Positions 18,511 to 26,408 of a stretch of DNA of 64,000 nt are shown one piece after another. The translations under genes were made by a program, and so were the position numbers. The stretch is from Bowmanella denitrificans (GTDB lineage: Bacteria > Pseudomonadota > Gammaproteobacteria > Enterobacterales > Alteromonadaceae): assembly GCF_002887595.1 (NCBI RefSeq), contig NZ_PEBU01000009.1, forward strand, positions 126,589-190,588. Reading direction: 5' to 3'. The notes beneath the pieces are model-generated. The model saw nothing but the letters and a program-made list of their open reading frames with translations, was not told the origin of the DNA and ran no database searches. Within the stretch, counting starts at the first letter, position 1, and every line of letters starts with the position of its first letter.

Positions 18511-19080
18511 TTAATGCAGTGTCTTATTCGACTTATTGGCCTGTACCGTCGCGTTGCCCATTTCGTTAAAACACAACATGGCAGACATACGCACGTACTC
18601 CATCACTTCGAACAGGGCCTGCTCAGAGTCTTCATTATCTGGCATTTCCTCGTCCATGCGGGCAATTTCGGCGAAATCTTCCAGCGCCTCTTTGGCATCA
18701 TCAGAGCAACGGCTCAGATCTGCCTGGTGCAGGCCAAATCCCAGCATAAAGCCCTGTACCCAGTTCACCAGCCCCTGCCCTCTGTCATTAATCGGCGCGG
18801 CATCGTCGGGCAAGCATAAATTCAGCAAGAAGTCTGCCGCCTGCAACTGCTGGCAGGTGGTATCATAAAGCGCCTGAATAGCGATTTTTACCTCGCCGGG
18901 TAACGGCTCACCCTGATTGGTAAAATCCGCCAGCGCTGCCATCCACTCCTTGCTGTCAGTGGCCATGCCACCAGCCAGCATCCCGGTCAGTATGCCCTGA
19001 ATTTCGGCTGCATCACTGGCCACACCATTTTGTTCCAGCAATGCTGTCAGTTCGTCAAAAACTTGATTAAGGTTATTCAA
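18511..19080 (-). CDS. ygfB: YgfB/YecA-family (UPF0149) protein
   Basis: 189 residues, acidic, all-helical, with family features GILTGMLAGG near 30 and LVNWVQGFMLGFGL near 105, and a conserved acidic tail (FAEIARMDEEMPDNEDSEQALFEVMEYVRMSAMLCF). It is the first gene of the ygfB-pepP-ubiH-ubiI operon, as in Escherichia coli and Pseudomonas. In Pseudomonas the homologue modulates resistance gene expression; the general role remains unclear. Confidence 0.93.
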   Translation of the reverse strand: MNNLNQVFDELTALLEQNGVASDAAEIQGILTGMLAGGMATDSKEWMAALADFTNQGEPLPGEVKIAIQALYDTTCQQLQAADFLLNLCLPDDAAPINDRGQGLVNWVQGFMLGFGLHQADLSRCSDDAKEALEDFAEIARMDEEMPDNEDSEQALFEVMEYVRMSAMLCFNEMGNATVQANKSNKTLH

Positions 19081-19398
19081 ACCCGGTCCACCTATTGTGA
19101 ATTGTTAGCCTTATCTTACTCCCATTCAGCCAGGCAAAACAGTGCAACGCCAGGCCATGCGCCAGCCACACTGCACAGACAGTGATCGATTCGTTGGTTA
19201 AACCGCCAGTCGAACAGTTTGGGCTGGTTTTCCTGTGCGGACCGGGCCTATAATGAGGCATTGAGATGCACTTGCTGGCATAACCACAATAATCCAGGCG
19301 CGATTCATGCGCCCAGCCGCACTCTTCTGTTAAGGGATATTCACAACAGGATGTTGAAGAATTCGGTAAATCCGCTCTGCGGGTTTGCCAACCGGTTT
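19081..19398. other. Region between ygfB and 6S RNA; zapA absent
   Basis: 318 bp where many gammaproteobacteria have divergent zapA; no ZapA-like frame is present. A perfect TATAAT at 19249-19254 on the plus strand could be the distal promoter of 6S RNA, about 145 bp upstream of its 5' end; the -35 is poor. A hairpin (AAATCCGC / GCGGGTTT) lies about 10 bp before the 6S 5' end. A 62-residue frame here has unusual composition and is not supported. Confidence 0.4.
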
Positions 19399-19578
19399 GT
19401 CTCCTGAGGTGTTCGCCAGTTCAGTAACGTCCCTGGCCGATGCTATCATCATAGGGAGTTGATTCGGCTGCTTTTGTGCAGGCTCGGCTGGTACCGAGAA
19501 GCCTACGGTAGTGATGATACTCCCGCCCTGAACTTTTCGGTTCTAGGGCTAATTCTGGGCAGCGGCATTTTGGGAGAC
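19399..19578 (+). ncRNA. ssrS: 6S RNA (SsrS)
   Basis: About 180 nt. Ends pair as GTCTCC (19399) with GGAGAC (ending 19578), closing the long stem. The 5' arm has CTGAGGTGTTCGCC, then GTCCCTG and CCGAT as in Escherichia coli 6S. The 3' arm has GGCTCGG...CCGAGAAGCCT, a CCCTGAAC...GGTTCTAGGG hairpin and GCGGCATTTTGGGAG, all in the same order and spacing as the known RNA. 6S RNA binds RNA polymerase with sigma-70 in the large central bubble and dampens transcription in stationary phase. The position downstream of ygfB and upstream of fau is the conserved one. Exact ends are set by base pairing and may be off by a few bases. Confidence 0.93.
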
Positions 19579-19689
19579 GCCCTCTTTCTTTGCAGTGGAC
19601 GCCCTGTTCCACAATTCCAGCATGGCCTCTTTGGCCAGCAGCAAACAAAGCGCCAATAAACCAAGACAACACCAATCGTTAGCTTTCAT
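19549..19689 (-). CDS. Possible 46-aa single-span membrane peptide
   Basis: A minus-strand frame from an ATG at 19689 gives MKANDWCCLGLLALCLLLAK and so on, one hydrophobic helix followed by a polar tail. Its last ten codons are antisense to the 3' end of 6S RNA. The ribosome site (AGG about 12 bases upstream) is poor. An AT-rich segment with an inverted repeat AATTCTA/TAGAATT lies upstream at 19755-19773. The helix-then-tail form is suggestive, but no family is recognised and it may be chance. Confidence 0.25.
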   Translation of the reverse strand: MKANDWCCLGLLALCLLLAKEAMLELWNRASTAKKEGVSQNAAAQN

Positions 19690-19855
19690 AAACAAGAGCC
19701 TGGCAAGCCGAATAATCAGCTTAACCGAAGCCAGGACAAGCTGCGGCAAAATATAATTCTATTTTTTAGAATTAAATGCTCGTTTTTAAGTAATTTAAAT
19801 TCTTTTTTTACGGACTAATATAATTCTCGTCAACACCACTTAACGAGACTTAAAT

Positions 19856-20272
19856 ATGAAAACTGAAATCCTGACTTTTAATCACGACGCGACCTTTAGT
19901 GCTGTTATTAACCTCACCGCCCGGGTCCTGCTTATCGCGCTGTTTTTCCTGGCTGGCACCAGTAAAATCAGTGCATATGAAGCCACAGCGGGTTGGATGA
20001 ACGCCATGGGCGTACCCGGAAGTTTGTTGCCATTGGTGATTGTCGCCGAAGTCGGTGGCGCGCTGGCCCTGCTGATTGGCTTTCAAACCCGCCTGGTGGC
20101 ATTGGCCCTGGCACTGTTCACCCTGGCATCGGCCTTTATCTTCCATCTGGATCTGGCTGATCAAACCCAGTTTCTGATGTTCTACAAAAACCTGTCCATC
20201 AGCGGTGGCTTTCTGGCCCTGATGTTATTGGGTGGCGGTAAGCTGAGCCTGGATGCCAGACTGAATCGCTAA
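19856..20272 (+). CDS. DoxX-family membrane protein
   Basis: 138 residues with four predicted transmembrane helices: LTARVLLIALFFLAGTSKI near 20-40, the DoxX start signature; LLPLVIVAEVGGALALLIGF near 58-77; LVALALALFTLASAFIFHL near 81-100; and NLSISGGFLALMLLGGG near 113-130. Members include quinone-linked and thiol-stress proteins, mostly of unknown role. GAG lies before the ATG. The AT-rich upstream region has an inverted repeat at 19755-19773 that could be an operator. It sits between 6S RNA and fau, not a usual place. Confidence 0.88.
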   Translation: MKTEILTFNHDATFSAVINLTARVLLIALFFLAGTSKISAYEATAGWMNAMGVPGSLLPLVIVAEVGGALALLIGFQTRLVALALALFTLASAFIFHLDLADQTQFLMFYKNLSISGGFLALMLLGGGKLSLDARLNR

Positions 20273-20281
20273 GGGCATCTG

Positions 20282-20316
20282 GCGGGTCTGGGTTGGCAAA
20301 TAAACCCAGATCCCGC
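20282..20316 (+). terminator. Hairpin after doxX, possible terminator
   Basis: A long stem GCGGGTCTGGGTT / AACCCAGATCCCGC (one mismatch) with an 8-base loop lies ten bases after the doxX stop. It has no T run, so termination is likely but not certain. Confidence 0.45.
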
Positions 20317-20391
20317 AGGTTAAACGCCCCGGTTGCATATCCGTTGTTAAAGCGTCTAGGATTAGTGCAACCGACCTGATTTGAGACATGG

Positions 20392-22011
20392 ATGCAAATA
20401 GCCCGGCTACCCGATACCGAACAGCAGCGCCTCGAGGCGCTGGCTGCTTATGAGATACTGGATACTGATGCTGAGCAGGCCTTTGACGACCTGGCGAAAC
20501 TGGCCGCCCAATTGTGCCAGACCCCCATCGCTCTGATAAGCCTGGTGGACCCGTCCCGGCAGTGGTTTAAGGCCAAAGTCGGTGTCGAGGCCTGTGAAAC
20601 CAGCCGGGACATCGCTTTTTGTGCCCATGCAATATTGCAAACAGAGCTGTTTGAAATAACGGATGCCCGGCAAGATCCACGCTTTGCCAATAACCCGCTG
20701 GTCACCGGCCCTCCGCATATCCGCTTTTATGCCGGTACCCAACTTGTTACCCCGCAGGGCCATGCCATCGGCACCCTTTGCACCATCAGCGATCAGCCCA
20801 AGTCCCTGACTCAAGAACAAAGGCAAGGCCTGGAAAGTCTGGGCCGGGCGGTTATTTCGCAAATGGAACTGCGCCGCAAACTTAAAGATATTCGTCGTAT
20901 CAATCAGTACAAGACCGACTTTCTGTCGAATATGAGCCACGAATTACGCACCCCGCTGAATGCCATTCTGGCCTTTAGCCAGCTAATGCAGGAGCAGCTT
21001 GCCGCCGGTCAGATGGGTGAACAGTTTGGTGAACATTTGCAACACATTCAGTTCAGTGGTCAGCGCCTGCTGGCACAAATTAACAATGTGCTGGATCTAA
21101 GCAAGGTGGAAGCCGGTAAGATGCCACTGCACCGGCAGGATTTTAACGCCAGATTGTTTTTCCAACAGGTACACGGCATGTTAAGCGGTCAGGCACATCA
21201 GAAAGGGTTGCAGTTTGACTTAAACCTGGACGAACAGCTCCCCCAGTGGCTGCATATGGACATGGAAAAGCTTGGGCAAATCCTGACCAATCTGCTGTCC
21301 AATGCGATTAAATTCACTCCCAGCGGCAAATCCATCACCACCCAAGTGCATGTTAACAAAGCGCACCTGTTGGTGGCGGTAAAAGATCAGGGCATAGGGA
21401 TTGCTGAGGCAGATCAGGCACGGCTGTTTGAACGCTTTGAGCAAGCCGACAGCCCGGCCCGCAAACAAGGCTCCGGGCTGGGTTTGTCCATTACCAAAGC
21501 CCTGGTGGAATTGATGGAAGGCCGTTTGCAGTTGCTGAGCGAACCAGGCAAAGGCACATTAATTAAAGTGCAGTTTCCGCTGCGACTGGCGATACGCAAG
21601 AACAGTGATTCGGTGCTGGAGCTGCCACAAGCATACAGGAATCAGCAGATTCTGGTGGTTGAAGACGACCCGATAAATCAGGAAGTGGCCAAAGCCATGC
21701 TCAGCAGTCTGGGGCTGCTCTGTTTACTGGCCGACAGCGCCGAACAGGCCTTTGAATTAATGGCACAGTTCGAACCTGACGCAGTGTTTATGGATATGAA
21801 TTTACCGGGCATGAACGGTTTGCAAGCCGCCAGTCTGGTGCGTAAGAAGCACCCCAAGCTGCCCGTAGTGATGTTATCTGCGGATCTGCATTTACGTGAT
21901 ATTGCCGGGCAGCAGCAGGCCGCCGAACTTGACTTTTTAAGCAAACCCATGGAAAAACAGGCCATTATTTCTCTACTGGTAGACAGGCTTGAAGCAAAGG
22001 AATACGCATAA
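20392..22011 (+). CDS. Hybrid sensor histidine kinase: GAF, HisKA, HATPase, receiver
   Basis: 539 residues, no membrane segment. GAF domain about 25-160 (IALISLVDPSRQWFKAKVG; FCAHAILQ). H-box FLSNMSHELRTPLN with phospho-acceptor His183. HATPase with N-box LSNAIKFTP, DQGIGI and GSGLGLSI (about 285-400). C-terminal receiver from about 415 (ILVVEDDPINQEVA; phospho-acceptor Asp in VFMDMNLPG; late Lys in DFLSKPM). GAF domains of this class often sense small ligands or redox, but no ligand residues are clear. No output regulator is beside it. The 3' end overlaps fau by 23 bp. Confidence 0.92.
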   Translation: MQIARLPDTEQQRLEALAAYEILDTDAEQAFDDLAKLAAQLCQTPIALISLVDPSRQWFKAKVGVEACETSRDIAFCAHAILQTELFEITDARQDPRFANNPLVTGPPHIRFYAGTQLVTPQGHAIGTLCTISDQPKSLTQEQRQGLESLGRAVISQMELRRKLKDIRRINQYKTDFLSNMSHELRTPLNAILAFSQLMQEQLAAGQMGEQFGEHLQHIQFSGQRLLAQINNVLDLSKVEAGKMPLHRQDFNARLFFQQVHGMLSGQAHQKGLQFDLNLDEQLPQWLHMDMEKLGQILTNLLSNAIKFTPSGKSITTQVHVNKAHLLVAVKDQGIGIAEADQARLFERFEQADSPARKQGSGLGLSITKALVELMEGRLQLLSEPGKGTLIKVQFPLRLAIRKNSDSVLELPQAYRNQQILVVEDDPINQEVAKAMLSSLGLLCLLADSAEQAFELMAQFEPDAVFMDMNLPGMNGLQAASLVRKKHPKLPVVMLSADLHLRDIAGQQQAAELDFLSKPMEKQAIISLLVDRLEAKEYA

Positions 22012-22594
22012 TCCACAGGCCCTGCGCCAGGCATTGCGTCGCAAGCGCCAGGCATTAAGCCCGCAACAACAACAGCAGGCCTCCGCCGCTCTGCTTGAAC
22101 AATGCCTGCAATTGGCATCCTTTCAACAGGCCAGCCATGTGGCCCTGTATCTGGCTAATGACGGCGAACTGGACCCTGCACAAGTCATTCAGCATTGCTG
22201 GAAAGCAGGCAAAGCTGTGTATTTACCGGTCTTGCATCCTTTTTGTGTCGGCAACCTGCTGTTTATGCGCTATCAGCCCGATAGCCTGATGATTGCCAAT
22301 CGCTATGGTATTGCCGAGCCTCGCCTGGAATGTCCGGGCCTTTGCCCGGTTGGTCAACTGGATATGCTGTTTACCCCACTGGTGGGCTTTGACCGGCAGG
22401 GCAATCGTATGGGCATGGGTGGCGGCTATTATGATCGCACCCTGGCCCCGCTTAAGCGCCAGCCAGCCAATGTAGAGGTGGTGGGCCTGGCACATAACTG
22501 CCAGCAATGCGATACCTTACCCGTGCAACCCTGGGATATCCCTATGCATAAAATTATAACGCCCGACAAAATCTTTCATTTCCAAAGCCAATAA
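21989..22594 (+). CDS. fau: 5-formyltetrahydrofolate cyclo-ligase
   Basis: About 201 residues. The family signature GFDRQGNRMGMGGGYYDRTLA near 135-155 binds folate and ATP, and N-terminal RRKRQALSPQQQQQAS is typical. It converts 5-formyl-THF to 5,10-methenyl-THF with ATP. The TTG at 21989 gives a protein of the usual length, but its ribosome site is not clear-cut and a start a few codons downstream is possible. Overlap with the kinase gene suggests coupling. It is the conserved partner downstream of 6S RNA, here with two genes inserted in between. Confidence 0.92.
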   Translation: MKQRNTHNPQALRQALRRKRQALSPQQQQQASAALLEQCLQLASFQQASHVALYLANDGELDPAQVIQHCWKAGKAVYLPVLHPFCVGNLLFMRYQPDSLMIANRYGIAEPRLECPGLCPVGQLDMLFTPLVGFDRQGNRMGMGGGYYDRTLAPLKRQPANVEVVGLAHNCQQCDTLPVQPWDIPMHKIITPDKIFHFQSQ

Positions 22595-22639
22595 CATTCA
22601 GGGATGATATAGCCATAGCTGAAAGAGCCGGACCGAACC

Positions 22640-23293
22640 ATGAACCAGAATGAACTTAAAAAAGCCGCGGCCATGGCCGCACTGGATTTTATCCAAGACG
22701 ATGCCATTGTAGGTGTCGGCACGGGCTCAACCGTGGCCTACTTTATTGAAGGGCTGGGTAATATAAAGCACAAAGTACAAGGTGCGGTATCCAGTTCGGA
22801 AGATTCCACCAACAAACTGAAAGCCCTGGGTATCGAAGTATTTGAGCTTAACAATGTTGATAGCCTGGATATCTATGTGGATGGCGCCGATGAAATCACC
22901 GCGCATAAACATATGATCAAAGGCGGCGGCGCTGCCCTGACCCGGGAAAAAATCGTGGCGGCGGTGGCAAAAACCTTTGTCTGCGTGGTTGATCAAAGTA
23001 AACAAGTGGATGTACTGGGGCAATTCCCGCTGCCGGTGGAAGTGATCCCCATGGCCCGTTCCTATGTGGCCCGTGAACTGGTCAAACTGGGCGGTGATCC
23101 GGTATGGCGCCAGGGTGTGGTAACCGACAATGGCAATGTGATTCTGGATGTACATAACCTGACCATCCTCAATCCGGTGGAACTGGAAAGCCAGATCAAC
23201 CAGATTGCCGGGGTAGTAACCAATGGCCTATTTGCCCGGCGCGGGGCCGATATTGTGCTGGTTGCAGGTGCAGGTGGCGTCAAGCAACTCTGA
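22640..23293 (+). CDS. rpiA: Ribose-5-phosphate isomerase A
   Basis: 217 residues, cytoplasmic. Motifs [13 protein letters not shown] near 24-36, DGADE near 81-85, [15 protein letters not shown] near 92-106 and VIPMARSYV near 135-143 hold the phosphate-binding and catalytic residues (Asp, Glu, Lys) of RpiA. It interconverts ribose 5-phosphate and ribulose 5-phosphate in the pentose phosphate pathway. Position between fau and serA is conserved in gammaproteobacteria. Confidence 0.97.
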   Translation: MNQNELKKAAAMAALDFIQDDAIVGVGTGSTVAYFIEGLGNIKHKVQGAVSSSEDSTNKLKALGIEVFELNNVDSLDIYVDGADEITAHKHMIKGGGAALTREKIVAAVAKTFVCVVDQSKQVDVLGQFPLPVEVIPMARSYVARELVKLGGDPVWRQGVVTDNGNVILDVHNLTILNPVELESQINQIAGVVTNGLFARRGADIVLVAGAGGVKQL

Positions 23294-23467
23294 GCCGGAT
23301 TATGCCGGCGCCCTGGGCGCTGGCCGAAAACGCAGCAAAATTCCCTTTTCCAAAGCATTCAGTTCTGTTATTTTAGCCGTCCAGACGCCTATTAAGCAGA
23401 ATGAACAGGCCGGTATCAAGCCTGCGCCATTCAATCCCAAAGCACGCAAACCAAGTTGGAAAGTTCG

Positions 23468-24697
23468 ATGAGCAAAGTGTCACTGCCAAAAGACAAGATC
23501 CGTATTCTGTTATTGGAAGGGTTGCACCAAAGCGCCCTGGAAACCCTCAAAGCCAACGGCTACACCAATATCGAATACCTGAAGACCTCCCTTCCCGAAG
23601 CCGAGCTTATTGAAAAAATCCAGGATGTGCATTTTATCGGTATCCGCTCCCGCACTCAGCTAACCGAGTCGGTGATTGATGCCGCGCAGAAATTGGTGGC
23701 CATTGGCTGCTTCTGTATCGGCACTAATCAGGTGGATTTAGATGCCGCCCAGCGCCGCGGCATTCCGGTGTTTAATGCGCCCTTCTCTAATACCCGTTCG
23801 GTAGCGGAGCTGGTGCTAGGTGAAATTCTGCTGCTGCTACGCGGTATTCCGCAGAAAAATGCCCAGTGTCATCGCGGCGGTTGGGACAAAAGTGCAGTGG
23901 GTTCGTTTGAAGCGCGCGGCAAAACCCTGGGCATTATCGGCTACGGCCATATCGGCACCCAGCTCAGCATTATGGCCGAGCATGTAGGTATGCGCGTGCA
24001 GTTTTACGATATCGAAGACAAACTGGTACTGGGCAATGCCCGCCAGATCAAAAGCCTGAATCAATTGCTGAAAACCTCAGATGTGATCAGCCTGCATGTG
24101 CCGGAAACCCCGCAAACCAAAAATATGATAGGCCCGGCCGAGTTGGATGCCATGAAGCAGGGGGCGATTTTAATTAACGCTTCACGCGGTACGGTGGTGG
24201 ATATCGACGCCCTGGCCGACAGCATAAAAGAGAAAAAGCTCTCCGGTGCTGCCATTGATGTGTTCCCGGTTGAGCCCAAGTCCAATGACGAAGAATTTAT
24301 GTCGCCACTGCGTGGCCTGGACAATGTATTGCTGACCCCGCATGTAGGTGGCTCTACCCAGGAAGCACAGGAAAATATCGGCATTGAAGTGGCCGGTAAA
24401 CTGGCTAAATATAGCGACAACGGCTCTACCCTGTCGGCGGTCAACTTCCCGGAAGTATCATTGCCGGAGCATCGCGGCCGCTCACGCCTGTTGCACGTAC
24501 ACCGCAATATTCCCGGGGTGCTGACCAAGATCAACCAGGCCTTTGCCGAAATGGATATCAATATCGCCGCCCAGTATCTGCAAACCAATCCTGAAATTGG
24601 TTATGTGGTGATTGATGTGGACTCTGATGACGCTGATCAGGCGTTTCAGCGTTTAATGACAATTGAAGGCACGATTAAGACCCGCATTTTGCATTGA
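23468..24697 (+). CDS. serA: D-3-phosphoglycerate dehydrogenase
   Basis: 409 residues from the ATG at 23468 (GGAAAG site), matching Escherichia coli SerA in length and start (MSKVSLPKDKI). Substrate and NAD domains carry GCFCIGTNQVDLDAA, FNAPFSNTRSVAELVLGE, the Rossmann motif GIIGYGHIGTQL near 160, LINASRGTVVD and catalytic His in LLTPHVGGST. The C-terminal ACT domain (about 335-409: VHRNIPGVLTKINQAFAEMDINIAAQ) binds serine for feedback inhibition. It starts the serine pathway. Confidence 0.97.
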   Translation: MSKVSLPKDKIRILLLEGLHQSALETLKANGYTNIEYLKTSLPEAELIEKIQDVHFIGIRSRTQLTESVIDAAQKLVAIGCFCIGTNQVDLDAAQRRGIPVFNAPFSNTRSVAELVLGEILLLLRGIPQKNAQCHRGGWDKSAVGSFEARGKTLGIIGYGHIGTQLSIMAEHVGMRVQFYDIEDKLVLGNARQIKSLNQLLKTSDVISLHVPETPQTKNMIGPAELDAMKQGAILINASRGTVVDIDALADSIKEKKLSGAAIDVFPVEPKSNDEEFMSPLRGLDNVLLTPHVGGSTQEAQENIGIEVAGKLAKYSDNGSTLSAVNFPEVSLPEHRGRSRLLHVHRNIPGVLTKINQAFAEMDINIAAQYLQTNPEIGYVVIDVDSDDADQAFQRLMTIEGTIKTRILH

Positions 24698-24730
24698 TTT
24701 TTGCTCCCTGCCGGGAGCCGGATTGTTTGC

Positions 24731-24762
24731 AATGCCGTTCATTGGGTGAACGGCATTTTTTT
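24731..24762 (+). terminator. Terminator of serA
   Basis: A perfect 11-bp stem AATGCCGTTCA / TGAACGGCATT with a TTGGG loop and a run of seven T, 34 bp after the serA stop. Confidence 0.95.
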
Positions 24763-24838
24763 GTCTTGGGTATGCGTTAGTTTAGAAAAACACCTGAATT
24801 AGCTCTGATTGTATGGCCGATAGCTTCAGAAGCCACTA

Positions 24839-25083
24839 TTCACCGCAGAGAGCGCTGAGTTTTCAATAGCTTATACGTTGGGCTTCTATGCCTCAACGGT
24901 GAAGATTTATCTGCGCAGAAGTATAAAAACCACAGAGGCACAGAGATCACGAAGTGGACTGGCTTATATTTGGGTTTTTTGCTTTTCTCTGTGACCTCTG
25001 CGTCTTCAATAGCTTGTTTGGTGTTTTGTTTTCTCTGTGACCTCTGCGTCTCTGCGGTAACAACGCATCTTTGCGGAGGATAG
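24839..25083 (-). repeat. Extragenic CTCTGTG/CAGAGG repeat, left copy (inverted)
   Basis: This stretch carries, in reverse orientation, the same elements as the tandem array at 30901-31428: TTCACCGCAGAGAGCGCTGAG, then CTGCGCAGAAGTATAAAAACC with ACAGAGGCACAGAG, then TTCTCTGTGACCTCTGCG twice and TGCGGTAACAACGCATCTTTG. It is less regular than the right copy. It ends 17 bp before the stop of higA. No coding frame is supported. Confidence 0.85.
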
Positions 25084-25099
25084 AGCAGCTCGGGCCTCG

Positions 25100-25387
25100 T
25101 CAGGCTGTAACAAGCTTCCTCACATTAAGCTCTTTGCGATGCTGTTCGGCATGCCAAAGTTGATATTGAGACTGCTGAATTAACCAGCTTTCTGCCGAGG
25201 TATCGAAAGCGATAGAAAGCCGTACCGCCATTTCTGGGCTGATGCCAGCCTTGCCATTCAATACAGCACTCAGCGTTTTGCGGCTAACACCCAATGCCTC
25301 TGCTGCTGCAGTAACAGAAAGGCCAAGAGGCTCAAGACAAAGCTCTCGCAATACTTCACCTGGGTGCGGCGGGTTGTGCATTAACAT
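25100..25387 (-). CDS. higA: HigA-family antitoxin
   Basis: 95 residues, an XRE-type helix-turn-helix ([37 protein letters not shown]) opened by the HigA/VapI signature [20 protein letters not shown]. Such antitoxins bind the RelE-like toxin and repress the operon promoter. The first ATG lies 7 bases after GAGGT, and the gene follows higB with a 10-bp gap, toxin first, as in other higBA modules. Confidence 0.93.
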   Translation of the reverse strand: MLMHNPPHPGEVLRELCLEPLGLSVTAAAEALGVSRKTLSAVLNGKAGISPEMAVRLSIAFDTSAESWLIQQSQYQLWHAEQHRKELNVRKLVTA

Positions 25388-25397
25388 TGGTGGTACC

Positions 25398-25676
25398 TCA
25401 GTGATAATCTTCGTAGTTCACGATCTCGGCATCTCCGTCTTCGAACCTAAAGGTCACCCGCCAGTTACCACTGACAGTTACTGACCAGATTCCGGCACGA
25501 TTACCAGAAAGTTCGTGCAAGCGAAGACCTGGTAAGTCCATATCTTTGGCGTTCAACGCTGCATTCAACCTACCGAGAATCAGTCGAAGTCTCCTCTCGT
25601 GAGCGGCCTGAATCCCTGCAGTGCTGCCGGACTTGAAGAATTTTGCCAAGCCCTTGTGTTTGAAACTTCGAATCAT
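25398..25676 (-). CDS. higB: HigB-family (RelE fold) toxin
   Basis: 92 residues. The sequence [49 protein letters not shown] and [31 protein letters not shown] is the HigB pattern, including the conserved W-R-V-F core and terminal DYH. It is a ribosome-dependent mRNA endonuclease in studied cases. The frame looks intact. Confidence 0.93.
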   Translation of the reverse strand: MIRSFKHKGLAKFFKSGSTAGIQAAHERRLRLILGRLNAALNAKDMDLPGLRLHELSGNRAGIWSVTVSGNWRVTFRFEDGDAEIVNYEDYH

Positions 25677-26186
25677 ACCTTGAATGTACCCTGTAACGTA
25701 TCAGGTGTCAAAGCGGCTCGGACCGCTTAGGGGAGAGCTTGCTGACTTATTCTGGTTATTTCTGCTGTACCAACAACAGACGTTTAATTTGGTCCTGACC
25801 CTGTTTATCGGTCTATTTAACAAGTAACTGGTCCACCAACGACAAACCAACTTTTGACTATCGCAAGTGCGAGAACTTTGGCACATATGGCACCTTGTGA
25901 TAACGACTTTAAGCTGTGTGTTGATAAAGTTCCAGATGTTGAGCCGCATAACAGCAATGGCGCGGAACACGTCCGCCTTTACCCGGCACCATCTTGGGGC
26001 AGCCTAAAAAACTCTTGCTAGGCAAAGGGTTATAAGCATGCTAAAAAATGACTGTGTAAAAATCACGTTTTACCGAATCGCAGAGGGCGGCAGTGATCGA
26101 CAACTCTGACCCTTTGATCAACCCTTTGATCAGTATAAAAATATGCTATTCAATAAGGTTTGACGCTAAACGTCAGGGAGATAGGT
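25677..26186. other. Region between higB and the TPR system
   Basis: 510 bp with no supported gene; an 89-codon minus frame has poor composition. A hairpin AAGCGG...CCGCTT at about 25710-25727 resembles one at 28108-28125. Close to the TPR system there is a direct repeat CCCTTTGATCA (twice, about 26111-26134), a TATAAAAATAT segment, and a palindrome TGACG-CTAAA-CGTCA at 26161-26175 just before the ribosome site. These make a plausible promoter and operator region. Confidence 0.4.
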
Positions 26187-26408
26187 ATGGCAGATATCAT
26201 GACATGGCTACAACAGCGTTCTTTTGCTGAATGGGTCGCAGTGGCCTCACTGGCGGCTGCCATCCTGGGTCTGCTATTCAAAAACAAATTCAAAGGCAAG
26301 ACATCCGTGACGGCCAGACACGGCAGTGTAGCGCTGGGGGACAACGCGCAGGGAAACAGCATTCAGGTCAATCAGTCAAGGAATACAAGCAATGAGTCTG
26401 AGCGATAA
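26187..26408 (+). CDS. Small membrane protein of a two-gene TPR system
   Basis: 73 residues from the ATG at 26187 (AGG/GGGAG upstream). One transmembrane helix (FAEWVAVASLAAAILGLLF, about 13-31), then a basic segment KNKFKGKTS and a polar tail carrying GSVALGDNAQGNSIQVN. The same pattern opens the next protein (GSVAFGRNAQHNNVTIN): ten of 17 positions identical. The gene overlaps the next by 17 bp. Short glycine/asparagine motifs of this kind are known before NACHT, CHAT and TPR parts of bacterial conflict proteins. I infer the motifs form matching beta elements that pair the two proteins at the membrane. No family name is recognised. Confidence 0.75.
   Translation: MADIMTWLQQRSFAEWVAVASLAAAILGLLFKNKFKGKTSVTARHGSVALGDNAQGNSIQVNQSRNTSNESER

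Noticed and set aside
19219-19659. Two plus-strand frames of 62 and 66 codons around 6S RNA
   Set aside because: They overlap the folded 6S RNA or its hairpin and have atypical composition.
25701-25970. 89-codon minus-strand frame after higB
   Set aside because: Unusual composition rich in Cys, Trp and Arg and no ribosome site; no family resemblance.
25100-26186. Integron cassette with higBA and an attC-like site
   Set aside because: TAACAA is present but no paired attC core sites or imperfect inverted repeats of the required form were found.
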